Source: Campylobacterota bacterium (GTDB taxonomy: Bacteria; Campylobacterota; Campylobacteria; Campylobacterales; Sulfurovaceae). Taken from it: DNA of 10,047 nt. The DNA is taken from the NCBI GenBank assembly GCA_011330645.1, contig DRQB01000075.1:1-10047 (forward strand). The letters are read 5' to 3'. The notes below the pieces were generated by a model. The model was given only the letters and a program-made list of their open reading frames with translations. It was not told the DNA's origin and made no database searches. The first letter of the stretch is position 1, and every line of letters starts with the position of its first letter. The translations under genes were made by a program, and so were the position numbers. Shown here piece by piece: positions 1 through 6,051 of this stretch.

Positions 1-309
1 AAACCAACACTTATACTCAACCACCACCCCTACACCAATTACTGGTGTGGTACAGAGAAGAAAGATTTGCACAAGTATGTACTAGGTAACAGTGAAGAGA
101 CCATCAAGGCACTCTTTGACTACCCCAACCTACTTGTCACGCTCTCAGGACATAAACATATCGACAATATCAAGTTGATTAACAAGGTAAAAACCATTAC
201 CACAAGAGGTTTTGTGCGTCCACTGGATTTAGATGAATACCCTATGCGTTATGTAGAAATAGCTGGCAATGAGGTGAGTGAAAAACTTATTTATACGATA
301 GAAGACTAA
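1..309 (+). CDS. Metallophosphoesterase-like protein, C-terminal part (cut by window start)
   Basis: The frame is open from base 1 to a TAA at 307-309, so this is the last roughly 102 codons of a gene that begins before the window. The visible part starts with a strand followed by NHHPY. About 40 residues later comes SGHKHIDN, which carries the GHxH signature. In calcineurin-like metallophosphoesterases (the cyclic-nucleotide phosphodiesterase/Icc group) these two blocks supply late metal-binding histidines of the dinuclear centre. The early DxH and GDxxD blocks would lie outside the window, so family membership rests on these two motifs. The tail (RGFVRPLDLDEYPMRYVEI) looks like the closing beta strands of the fold. 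The substrate cannot be told. An in-frame TTG at 67 is not a believable start, because the conserved NHHP block lies upstream of it. The gene converges on the histidine kinase gene with a 13-base gap. Confidence 0.7.
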   Translation, partial: KPTLILNHHPYTNYWCGTEKKDLHKYVLGNSEETIKALFDYPNLLVTLSGHKHIDNIKLINKVKTITTRGFVRPLDLDEYPMRYVEIAGNEVSEKLIYTIED

Positions 310-322
310 AGGGTACGCGGTT

Positions 323-1342
323 TTAGAGCTTGAAGGAGAAGGTAGAGCCTTCGCCTTTGGTACTTTGTATCTCCAGTTTACTTCCATGTAAATTTAAAAT
401 GGTTTTAACGATGGAAAGTCCAAGCCCCATAGAATTATCCCAGGTATGTGTCCCTGAACGATAAAACTTTTTCGTGACTTTGTCTAACTCATTTTCGCTG
501 ATACCCACGCCTTTATCTTCAACAGACACAACGCCATTTTCTATGCGTACAATGATATTTTCTTTAGAATATTTCAATGCATTTTCGATAAGATTTTTCA
601 GAACTACTTCCATCAATGTTCTATCGGCTTCTACCACATAACTCTCAGCAACAATTTGAATATCTCTACCTATATACTTCTCTTCCAATGCTGATTTGAC
701 TTCATTTACCAATGTTAGCATATCAAATGAAGTTTTATGCAGTGTGGTCTCTTTACTCTCAAATTTATTCCACATAATCAGCCGTGAGAGAAGCGACTCT
801 ATTTTATTTCCGTTGTTATAGATTTTTCCCAAAAACTTTTCTCTTAAATCAGAAGGGATCTCGGGGTCATCTTGTAATGTTTGGGAATACCCCATAATAG
901 AAGCAATAGGGTTACGAAACTCATGGGCAATGGCAGAGAGCATATCTGCACGTTGGCGATTTTTGAGTTTGAGTTTCGCGTTATAGCGTTGTTTGGTATC
1001 TTCTCTTTTTTTAGACTTTTTTAGTACCTTCATAAGGTTTTGGTTTATCTCTTCAAATTCTTGCGTAAAAAAATGTGTTTTATAGTCGATACTCTCTATC
1101 TCGTCTAGATTTTTCAAATACGTATTAATCGTATTTAACTCTTTTTGCATGCGTTTTGCACCACGTGCAATAGCAAAAATAAAAATGGCAAAAGAGAGTG
1201 CTAAAAGTCCAATGACAAGTATCACTGTATTTTGATCTTTCACCAACAAAACCAATAACAAAGAAAACAGAAGAAATAAAAGCACAGCCATGGTGATAAG
1301 CCGCGCCATTACATATTCTTTAAAATGTGGGCGTTTATACAT
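323..1342 (-). CDS. Membrane sensor histidine kinase with no clear periplasmic domain
   Basis: A 339-residue histidine kinase that should autophosphorylate on His140 and pass the phosphate to a response regulator. Two hydrophobic segments (about 15-34 and 39-59) are separated by only about four residues, so there is almost no periplasmic loop. A charged, coiled-coil-like linker (about 62-128) leads to the HisKA helix (AIAHEFRNP, 137-145). The ATPase domain has the N box (NLIENALKYS, 250-259), the G1 box (DKGVGI, 276-281), an F-box-like KKFYRS and the G2 box (MGLGLSIV, 305-312), so it looks catalytically intact. It is the last gene of the leftward rhodanese-yqiA-dapE-trx block, 6 bases after the thioredoxin-like gene, with a poor ribosome site that suggests translational coupling. 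Met12 is a possible alternative start. No response regulator lies next to it. The signal may be sensed in the membrane or through the linker; that is inference. Confidence 0.93.
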   Translation of the reverse strand: MYKRPHFKEYVMARLITMAVLLFLLFSLLLVLLVKDQNTVILVIGLLALSFAIFIFAIARGAKRMQKELNTINTYLKNLDEIESIDYKTHFFTQEFEEINQNLMKVLKKSKKREDTKQRYNAKLKLKNRQRADMLSAIAHEFRNPIASIMGYSQTLQDDPEIPSDLREKFLGKIYNNGNKIESLLSRLIMWNKFESKETTLHKTSFDMLTLVNEVKSALEEKYIGRDIQIVAESYVVEADRTLMEVVLKNLIENALKYSKENIIVRIENGVVSVEDKGVGISENELDKVTKKFYRSGTHTWDNSMGLGLSIVKTILNLHGSKLEIQSTKGEGSTFSFKL

Positions 1343-1348
1343 TCAAAT

Positions 1349-1738
1349 TTACTTAAGCCTTTTTTCTACATCATTAAGTGTGGCATTAAAATCAGTCACA
1401 TCTTCATAGCCTAAGACTTCTTGAATGACTGCTTTATTTGGTTTCATAAAAAAGATTGTAGGTACGCCTTCTACAGGGGGGAGTTTTGCCATAATACTGG
1501 CATCTTCTCGCATCACTTTTACCACCACGTATTGCTCTAGTCTTTTTTCAATACGCTCATCACTCAGCGTACGACCTTTCATCTTTTTACACCATCTACA
1601 GAACTCACCTTCTACCATCACCATGACATTTTTATGTTCTTTTTGTGCGGTGGCAAGTGCCGTATCTAAATCTTTTACCCAATCTACTGCAAACAGTGTA
1701 CCTGAAAGCATACATAGTGCCAATACTACTTTTTTCAT
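1349..1738 (-). CDS. Exported thioredoxin-like protein
   Basis: A 129-residue protein with a short Sec-type signal (Lys2-Lys3, a hydrophobic stretch 4-16, probable cleavage after Ala17). A thioredoxin fold of the Thioredoxin_7/DUF255-like type follows. The redox motif is CRWC (Cys47-Cys50) at the start of a helix, and the cis-proline partner is in GVPTIFF (Pro92). The placement suggests a periplasmic disulfide reductase or isomerase, perhaps serving cytochrome maturation or sulfur oxidation; the partner cannot be read from sequence. Cys9 in the signal region is not a lipobox cysteine, because it follows Leu and sits too close to the N-terminus. An AAGGA ribosome site precedes the ATG. The gene begins 5 bases after dapE and is followed at 6 bases by the kinase gene, so it is almost certainly co-transcribed with both. 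Confidence 0.9.
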   Translation of the reverse strand: MKKVVLALCMLSGTLFAVDWVKDLDTALATAQKEHKNVMVMVEGEFCRWCKKMKGRTLSDERIEKRLEQYVVVKVMREDASIMAKLPPVEGVPTIFFMKPNKAVIQEVLGYEDVTDFNATLNDVEKRLK

Positions 1739-1743
1739 CTTTT

Positions 1744-2847
1744 TTATCCTTCGTTAAAATGTCGAATCATATCTTGAAAAACTTCACAGAGTTTTTCCAC
1801 TTCAATAATAGAAGTACATTCGTTAGGCGCATGAATAGTATCATTAATCACACCAAATTCTACCACATCTATGCCAAACGCTCCCATGAAACGTGCATCA
1901 CTTGTACCTCCAGCCGTAGAAAGTTTTGTCTCTACACCTGTCACGTTTTTGATACTTTGCGTAAGCTTTTTCACTACTTTAGAATCACGTGTGGTTACAA
2001 AGGGGTAAGAACCCTGCGTCAGTTCTAAACTATAATCAAGTCCTTCAAAATATTTATCTATATGTAGTCTAATATCTTCTTGTGTGGTTTTTGTGGAGTT
2101 ACGTACATTAAACATAATCTTCAGACTGCCTGGTGTCACATTGGTGACTTCCATTCCTCCACGAATATCGGTAATGACCATTTGACTTGGAGCAAAGTCA
2201 TCATCTCCGTTATCAAGGTTTATCCCCGCTATTTTATCGAGTATGGGAGCCAATTGATGCACAGGGTTGATGGCTTTTTCTGGATATGCTGCATGCCCCT
2301 GTTTCCCTTGTATACTCAAGTATCCATTGATAGAACCTCTACGTCCTATCTTAATGGCATCTCCAAATCTACGCTCACACGTTGGTTCCGCTACAATACA
2401 ATAATCAGGCAATAATCCTTTTTCTTTCAAATACTCGAGCATCACTATCGTGCCATACTTGGCATCGCCTTCTTCATCGGAAGTAAGAAGGATAGAGAGT
2501 GTTCCATCAAAATCTTCAACCTCTTTACATGTTTGCACAAAAGCAGCCACACCGGACTTCATGTCTTGTGTACCACGTGCATAGATTTTCCCTTCTTTGA
2601 TCACAGGAACAAAAGGATTGGTGTCCCAGTTGTCTCCCGCAGGTACGACATCAACATGTCCCGCAAAACAGAGGTGTGTACCTGTACCAAAAGTTTTGGA
2701 TAAAAAAAGATTTTTAACACCCTCTTTATTCACATATATCGCCTCATACCCTTCAAGGTATTCTTCAATAAATTGCAAAGAGCCTGCATCATCTGGTGTG
2801 ATGGACTTAAAACTCAAAAGTTTAAGTAGGAGATCAACTACATTCAT
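1744..2847 (-). CDS. dapE: Succinyl-diaminopimelate desuccinylase
   Basis: DapE is a cytoplasmic dinuclear-zinc M20 hydrolase. It converts N-succinyl-LL-2,6-diaminopimelate to LL-diaminopimelate and succinate, in the route to lysine and peptidoglycan. The 367-residue length is normal for the family. Expected metal and catalytic residues are visible: GHVDVVP (His64, Asp66), GTQDMKSG (bridging Asp95), TSDEEGDA (general base Glu125, ligand Glu126), VAEPT (ligand Glu154) and the late NDTIHAPNE (His339). The RRGSINGYLSIQGKQGHAAYP stretch is the start of the lid/dimerisation domain typical of DapE. The N-terminus aligns well with known DapE starts, which supports the ATG at 2847 despite a weak GAGAA ribosome site. 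It begins 7 bases after the esterase gene and ends 5 bases before the thioredoxin-like gene, in the middle of a tight block. ArgE-type relatives are possible in principle but fit less well. Confidence 0.96.
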   Translation of the reverse strand: MNVVDLLLKLLSFKSITPDDAGSLQFIEEYLEGYEAIYVNKEGVKNLFLSKTFGTGTHLCFAGHVDVVPAGDNWDTNPFVPVIKEGKIYARGTQDMKSGVAAFVQTCKEVEDFDGTLSILLTSDEEGDAKYGTIVMLEYLKEKGLLPDYCIVAEPTCERRFGDAIKIGRRGSINGYLSIQGKQGHAAYPEKAINPVHQLAPILDKIAGINLDNGDDDFAPSQMVITDIRGGMEVTNVTPGSLKIMFNVRNSTKTTQEDIRLHIDKYFEGLDYSLELTQGSYPFVTTRDSKVVKKLTQSIKNVTGVETKLSTAGGTSDARFMGAFGIDVVEFGVINDTIHAPNECTSIIEVEKLCEVFQDMIRHFNEG

Positions 2848-2854
2848 TTCGTTC

Positions 2855-3403
2855 TCATTTATTTTTAAATTTTTCTATCATTGACATATACGCATCTATA
2901 TTTTCAAAACGATGGTTTCCACCATATTCAACGATAATTTTGTGTTTATTATAGAGTGATTGTGCTTTAGTATAATCTAAGACTTCATCCTCACTTTGCA
3001 AAAGTACCAAGTACTCTCCGCGCAAAGGTGTTTTCTGTAACAACTTCAAAGCATCAAGATATTCATTCTTAAATTCAAACAGTGTATCGTCACAAAAACG
3101 TTTTTGCCACCCTACATAAGAGGACAATGTTTCCCAAGGTTCTGTAGAGGGATTTAGAAGTATGGCTTTAAGTGCATATTTTTCAGCGATATAGCTTGCA
3201 TAAAAGCCACCCAGAGAGGAGCCTACTACACACTCTATATTGTGATTTTCTATAAGTGCTTCAATGTATTTGATAGCTTCAAGAGGAGAAAAAGGTAAAT
3301 CGGGAGAGAGTGTATACGCTTCCCCAAAATACCTTTTGAGTTCTGTAGATTTATTCCCCTCTCCACAAGAAGCAAAACCATGAAGATAGAGGATTTTAGA
3401 CAT
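2855..3403 (-). CDS. YqiA-like alpha/beta hydrolase (esterase)
   Basis: A 182-residue alpha/beta hydrolase resembling the E. coli YqiA/UPF0227 esterase family, which cleaves short-chain acyl esters in vitro and has no settled physiological role. It opens with MSKILYLHGFAS, the oxyanion-side HGF motif. It then has the nucleophile elbow VGSSLGGFYA (Ser63), the NPSTEPWE segment that parallels the NPAVRP region of YqiA, an acid region QSEDEVLDY (Asp139 or Asp143) and the terminal GGNHRF histidine (His164). A complete Ser-Asp-His triad is therefore present. No signal peptide or membrane segment is seen, so it is cytoplasmic. It starts 2 bases after the rhodanese stop with no recognisable ribosome site of its own, which implies coupling. 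It ends 7 bases before dapE. The neighbours do not reveal the substrate. Confidence 0.88.
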   Translation of the reverse strand: MSKILYLHGFASCGEGNKSTELKRYFGEAYTLSPDLPFSPLEAIKYIEALIENHNIECVVGSSLGGFYASYIAEKYALKAILLNPSTEPWETLSSYVGWQKRFCDDTLFEFKNEYLDALKLLQKTPLRGEYLVLLQSEDEVLDYTKAQSLYNKHKIIVEYGGNHRFENIDAYMSMIEKFKNK

Positions 3404-3405
3404 AT

Positions 3406-3750
3406 TTATTTTTCTGTTTCACCACGGTATGACATAATTCCACCATAATGGTTAACAGCACTTTTATGCCCATTTTGTGTAAATATACTTGCGACTTGTC
3501 CACTACGGCTACCTGTTCGACATGTAAAAATAACTGTTTTATCTTGCGTATTTTTGAACAATTCTTCACCCCACTGCTGAAAAGATGTGGTAGGTTTTAA
3601 CATATCAACACCTTTAATGTGTCCCATTTTATATTCCATATCTTCTCTTACATCTACAAGGACAAAATCAATTTTACCTTCTTCTCTGGCTTTTAAAAGA
3701 TTTTCTAATTCTTGTGAATCGATATCTCTTTTTTCTAATAATTGTTGCAT
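3406..3750 (-). CDS. Single-domain rhodanese-like sulfurtransferase
   Basis: A 114-residue cytoplasmic single-domain rhodanese, of the GlpE/PspE size class. Hallmarks are VDVRED (33-37 region, the Asp-Arg pair) and GHIKGV (43-48). The active loop CRTGSR has its catalytic Cys77, which would carry a persulfide, and HYGGIMSYRG lies near the C-terminus. The six-residue active loop fits a sulfur-transferring rhodanese rather than the seven-residue loop of Cdc25-type phosphatases. An excellent AGGGAG ribosome site lies 6 bases before the ATG. It is the first gene of the five-gene leftward block (rhodanese, esterase, dapE, thioredoxin-like, kinase), 61 bases downstream of the ferredoxin-thioredoxin reductase beta subunit. 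The sulfur donor and acceptor are unknown. A link with thioredoxin-type reduction is plausible but inferred from neighbours only. Confidence 0.92.
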   Translation of the reverse strand: MQQLLEKRDIDSQELENLLKAREEGKIDFVLVDVREDMEYKMGHIKGVDMLKPTTSFQQWGEELFKNTQDKTVIFTCRTGSRSGQVASIFTQNGHKSAVNHYGGIMSYRGETEK

Positions 3751-3756
3751 ATCTGT

Positions 3757-3762
3757 CTCCCT
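3757..3762 (-). promoter_or_regulatory. Strong ribosome binding site of the rhodanese gene
   Basis: On the minus strand the bases read AGGGAG, 6 bases before the ATG at 3750. This is the strongest ribosome site of the leftward block, where the second and last genes have almost none. That fits translation entering at the rhodanese gene and continuing by coupling. Confidence 0.75.
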
Positions 3763-3780
3763 GACGTTAAAATAATCGCG

Positions 3781-3805
3781 TATTATAGTAGATAATTATT
3801 ATAGT
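3781..3805 (-). promoter_or_regulatory. Likely promoter(s) of the rhodanese-yqiA-dapE-trx-kinase operon
   Basis: On the minus strand a perfect TATAAT occurs twice, at 3782-3787 and 3798-3803. Each sits inside a 9-base direct repeat (ACTATAATA on the minus strand, at 3781-3789 and 3797-3805) with 16 bases from start to start. Use of the box nearer the gene would start RNA near 3775 and leave a leader of about 25 bases before the rhodanese ATG. I see no clear -35 box, which is common for the main sigma factor of Campylobacterota. Read-through from the reductase gene upstream is also possible, because no terminator is visible in the 61-base gap. Confidence 0.5.
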
Positions 3806-3811
3806 TTTCTT

Positions 3812-4219
3812 TTATGCCTCTTCTTTGCTTACTTTCGCTAACTCTTCTTTGGCTTTTTCTTTTGCTGCAATTTCTTGAAGTTGTTCTTCTCTATATTCTG
3901 GTGTACAGAAAATTTGACAATGACAAATTCCTGTTTCAGGAATCTCTTTTTCTATAGCTGGTTTACATGGACAGATTCTGTCATCTGTACTTTTGAATTT
4001 CCCCTCTTTTGCTGGATCTGGTTCTACCATAAAACAAGGACAAAATCGTTTTCCAAAAAGTAGTTTATGGCGTGCAAGTCCCATGATGACACCTTCGTTG
4101 ACATCTTCATTGGCTCCATATACCCAGCCTTTACTTTCACATACTTTATCTGTAAATTTTTCTGTTTTTACTAACTCATCTTTAAATTCTTGTGAATTCA
4201 TATCCAATTGTTGCATCAT
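3812..4219 (-). CDS. Ferredoxin-thioredoxin reductase, catalytic (beta) subunit family
   Basis: A 135-residue protein with the complete cysteine pattern of the FTR catalytic subunit: CPC (60-62), CPC (83-85) and CHC (99-101), plus Cys27 and Cys105. By analogy with the plant and cyanobacterial enzymes, Cys60, Cys83, Cys85 and Cys99 would hold a [4Fe-4S] cluster, and Cys62 and Cys101 would form the redox-active disulfide. The enzyme passes electrons from ferredoxin to a thioredoxin disulfide. The spacing between the two CPC motifs (60 to 83) seems slightly longer than in the plant enzyme. The C-terminal 25 residues are a Lys/Glu-rich, probably helical tail. No variable (alpha) subunit gene is nearby. 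An AAAGGG ribosome site lies 7 bases before the first of two consecutive ATG codons. The gene is divergent from gatC, and the rhodanese block lies 61 bases downstream on the same strand. Confidence 0.9.
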   Translation of the reverse strand: MMQQLDMNSQEFKDELVKTEKFTDKVCESKGWVYGANEDVNEGVIMGLARHKLLFGKRFCPCFMVEPDPAKEGKFKSTDDRICPCKPAIEKEIPETGICHCQIFCTPEYREEQLQEIAAKEKAKEELAKVSKEEA

Positions 4220-4251
4220 TGTGTTACCCTTTATAAAAAAATATTTATCTA

Positions 4252-4257
4252 GTTATA
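4252..4257 (-). promoter_or_regulatory. Possible -10 element for the reductase beta-subunit gene
   Basis: The minus strand reads TATAAC here, about 33 bases before the ATG at 4219. That would give a leader of roughly 25 bases. The region is very AT-rich, so chance matches are likely. It is offered only because the gene is divergent and needs its own promoter in this 87-base gap. Confidence 0.3.
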
Positions 4258-4274
4258 TCTAAACAAAATTAATA

Positions 4275-4280
4275 TATAAT
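4275..4280 (+). promoter_or_regulatory. Likely -10 element of the gatC promoter
   Basis: A perfect TATAAT lies 26 bases before the gatC ATG, within the 87-base divergent gap. RNA would start near 4287 and include the AAGG ribosome site at 4297-4300. No convincing -35 box is seen; an AT-rich upstream stretch is present, as is usual in Campylobacterota. This is probably the entry point for the rightward gatC-yffB-pilT run and possibly beyond. Confidence 0.5.
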
Positions 4281-4306
4281 AAGAGAAATTACCATTAAGG
4301 CTAAAA

Positions 4307-4597
4307 ATGCAAATAGACGATACTGTTCTAGCAAAATTAGAGAAACTTTCACACTTAGGAATAGATGAAAGTAAAAAAGAAGAAGTCAAAGCACAACTTA
4401 CAGGCATCCTTTCTTATATTGATAACCTTAATGAACTCAATACCGATACCTTATCTGCTGCTTTTTCAACACTTGATGGAGGAACACCACTCAGAGAAGA
4501 TACACCTAGAGAGAAAAATGATATTGCCCAAAATATCCTTTCTCATGCACCCAATGCAAGAGATGATTTCTTTATTGTTCCAGCCATTATTGAGTAA
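4307..4597 (+). CDS. gatC: Aspartyl/glutamyl-tRNA amidotransferase subunit C
   Basis: A 96-residue GatC. It is the small subunit that wraps GatA and GatB in the GatCAB complex, which converts Glu-tRNA(Gln) and Asp-tRNA(Asn) to the amidated forms in bacteria lacking GlnRS or AsnRS. The family pattern is clear: an N-terminal helix with LAKLEKLSHLGI, a middle helix with a conserved ILSYIDNLNELNTD segment, and a C-terminal extended part with TPLREDTP ... ILSHAPNARDDFFIVPAIIE, the typical ending of GatC. Length is normal. An AAGG site lies 6 bases before the ATG. gatA and gatB are not in the window. The gene heads the rightward run and precedes the YffB-like gene by 9 bases, so the two are probably co-transcribed. 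In Campylobacter jejuni gatC likewise lies just before cvpA, fur, lysS and glyA. Confidence 0.95.
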   Translation: MQIDDTVLAKLEKLSHLGIDESKKEEVKAQLTGILSYIDNLNELNTDTLSAAFSTLDGGTPLREDTPREKNDIAQNILSHAPNARDDFFIVPAIIE

Positions 4598-4606
4598 ATC
4601 CCACAC

Positions 4607-4951
4607 ATGTTAAAAATCTACGGTATCAAAAATTGTGATAGTGTGCGAAAAGCAATTAAGTATTTAAAATCCCATAACATTCCTTACGAATTTATTGATT
4701 TTAGAGAAACACCTGTGGGAGAAGATATTATTTCACAATGGCTACAGTCTACCCCAATTAACACTCTTTTCAACACAAGAGGCACAACATACAGAACACT
4801 CAAACTCAAAGAACGCAATCTCAATGATCAAGAAAAAGCACAGTGGCTTGCGAAAGAAAATATGCTCATCAAAAGACCTGTCATCACTCTTGATAACAAT
4901 ATCATAGTTGGATATAATGAGTCTCAATATCTAAAAAACATACATACATAA
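4607..4951 (+). CDS. YffB/ArsC-like thioredoxin-fold protein (Spx/ArsC superfamily)
   Basis: A 114-residue protein of the ArsC/Spx superfamily, closest in look to E. coli YffB. The N-terminus is MLKIYGIKNCDSVRKA, with a single conserved Cys10 after YGIKN. FNTRGTTYRTL (55-65), IKRPVI (88-93, with Arg90 in the RP motif) and a final VGYNESQYLKNI follow, all in the YffB order. Family members are thought to act as glutathione-dependent thiol reductases or to be non-enzymatic. True arsenate reduction has not been the rule for YffB, so an arsC name is not justified. No Spx-type CxxC motif is present. It follows gatC at 9 bases with a weak ribosome site, and its stop overlaps the pilT ribosome site. 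In E. coli yffB sits directly before dapE, and dapE is also in this window, but on the other strand. Confidence 0.87.
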   Translation: MLKIYGIKNCDSVRKAIKYLKSHNIPYEFIDFRETPVGEDIISQWLQSTPINTLFNTRGTTYRTLKLKERNLNDQEKAQWLAKENMLIKRPVITLDNNIIVGYNESQYLKNIHT

Positions 4952-4961
4952 AAGGATTATA

Positions 4962-6026
4962 ATGGCAGCTTTTGACATAAAAAAATTACTACAGAGTGTG
5001 GTAACGCATGGAGCATCTGACTTGCACCTTGTCTCACGTACAGAACCACAAATTAGATTGGATGGTGTACTCAAAGCTGTTAATTTGCCAGCATTAACAG
5101 GTGATGACATCGAAGAGATGTGTTACTCTCTTATCACCGAAAAGCAAAAACAACAGTTCGAAGAAGATGATGAACTAGATTTTGCCCTTTTATTACCCAA
5201 CATAGGACGATTCAGAGCAAACTATTATCGTACCCTTGGTGACACTGCTGCTGCATTTAGAACCATTCCTATTGATGTACCTTCTCTTGATGATTTAGGC
5301 GCACCTGAGGTCTATAAAAAACTCATCAAAAGAGAAAAAGGTCTCATTTTAGTGACAGGACCAACGGGTTCTGGTAAATCAACCACACTTGCTGCCATGC
5401 TTAATGAAATCAACCTTTATGAACAAAAACATATTGTCACAGTTGAAGATCCAGTGGAGTTTATCCACCAAAATAAAAAATCTGTATTTTCACACAGAGG
5501 GGTAGGAGAAGATACCAAATCTTTTGCTACTGCTTTGAAATTTGCCATGCGTCAAGATCCTGACATTATCCTCATTGGGGAAATGAGGGATAAAGAAACC
5601 ATTGAAGCAGCACTTACCGCCGCAGAGACTGGTCACCTTGTTTTTGGTACCCTGCACACCTCTTCTGCACCTGGTACTATCAACCGTATTATTGATGTTT
5701 TTTCAGGAGATGAACAACCACAAATTAGAGCGATGATTTCTTCTTCACTGGTTGCGGTTATTGCACAGGCACTTCTACCAAAACTAGGTGGTGGGCGTGT
5801 CGCAGCTTCAGAAATATTATTGACAAACCATGCTATCTCAAACCTTATTCGTGAAGATAAAGTACACCAAATTTATTCACAAATGCAATTGGGTCAGGGA
5901 GATTCAGGTATGCAGACACAAACACAGGCTCTAGTCAAATTTGTAAGAGATGGAAAAATTTCACGAGAAATTGCACTTCAATATGCCAATAGACCAGATG
6001 AAATGGCTAAAGCAACCATGCTCTAA
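4962..6026 (+). CDS. pilT: Type IV pilus retraction ATPase PilT
   Basis: A 354-residue hexameric secretion-type ATPase that disassembles type IV pili during retraction (twitching, surface exploration, DNA uptake). The N-terminal PAS-like domain includes GASDLHL (17-23). The core has Walker A GPTGSGKST (133-141, Lys139), the Asp box VEDPVEF (161-167), Walker B DIILIGEMRD (201-210) and the His box GHLVFGTLHT (224-233). AISNLIRE (291-298) corresponds to the AIRNLIRE motif that marks PilT rather than PilB or PilU; Ser replaces the Arg at its third position. Length matches PilT (about 345-355). The AAAGGA ribosome site begins on the final A of the preceding stop codon (4951-4956), 5 bases before the ATG. 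No pilin, PilB, PilC or PilQ gene is near, so it is a stand-alone pil gene in a housekeeping run and must act with components encoded elsewhere. Confidence 0.96.
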   Translation: MAAFDIKKLLQSVVTHGASDLHLVSRTEPQIRLDGVLKAVNLPALTGDDIEEMCYSLITEKQKQQFEEDDELDFALLLPNIGRFRANYYRTLGDTAAAFRTIPIDVPSLDDLGAPEVYKKLIKREKGLILVTGPTGSGKSTTLAAMLNEINLYEQKHIVTVEDPVEFIHQNKKSVFSHRGVGEDTKSFATALKFAMRQDPDIILIGEMRDKETIEAALTAAETGHLVFGTLHTSSAPGTINRIIDVFSGDEQPQIRAMISSSLVAVIAQALLPKLGGGRVAASEILLTNHAISNLIREDKVHQIYSQMQLGQGDSGMQTQTQALVKFVRDGKISREIALQYANRPDEMAKATML

Positions 6027-6051
6027 AGCATGCAGCTAAAGCCTTTTTAGA

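Noticed and set aside
1699..1738. Lipoprotein signal in the thioredoxin-like protein (Cys9)
   Set aside because: The residue before Cys9 is Leu, not Gly/Ala/Ser, and the hydrophobic part before it is too short. A normal signal peptide with cleavage after Ala17 fits better.
1425..2415. Open frames on the plus strand (1425-1757, 1645-2028, 2080-2415)
   Set aside because: They lie opposite dapE and the thioredoxin-like gene, whose products carry full catalytic motifs. Their translations look like low-complexity antisense sequence with no family resemblance.
4607..4951. Arsenate reductase (ArsC) naming
   Set aside because: The overall motif order matches YffB, and no arsenic resistance genes (arsB, acr3, arsR) are nearby.
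4958..4963. TATAAT before pilT as a promoter
   Set aside because: It overlaps the pilT start codon, so a transcript from it would lack the start and the ribosome site; it is a by-product of the ribosome site spacing.
6017..6032. CATGC/GCATG hairpin at the pilT end as a terminator
   Set aside because: The stem is only 5 bases, overlaps the stop codon and is not followed directly by a T-run; the later CTTTTT is separated by unpaired sequence.
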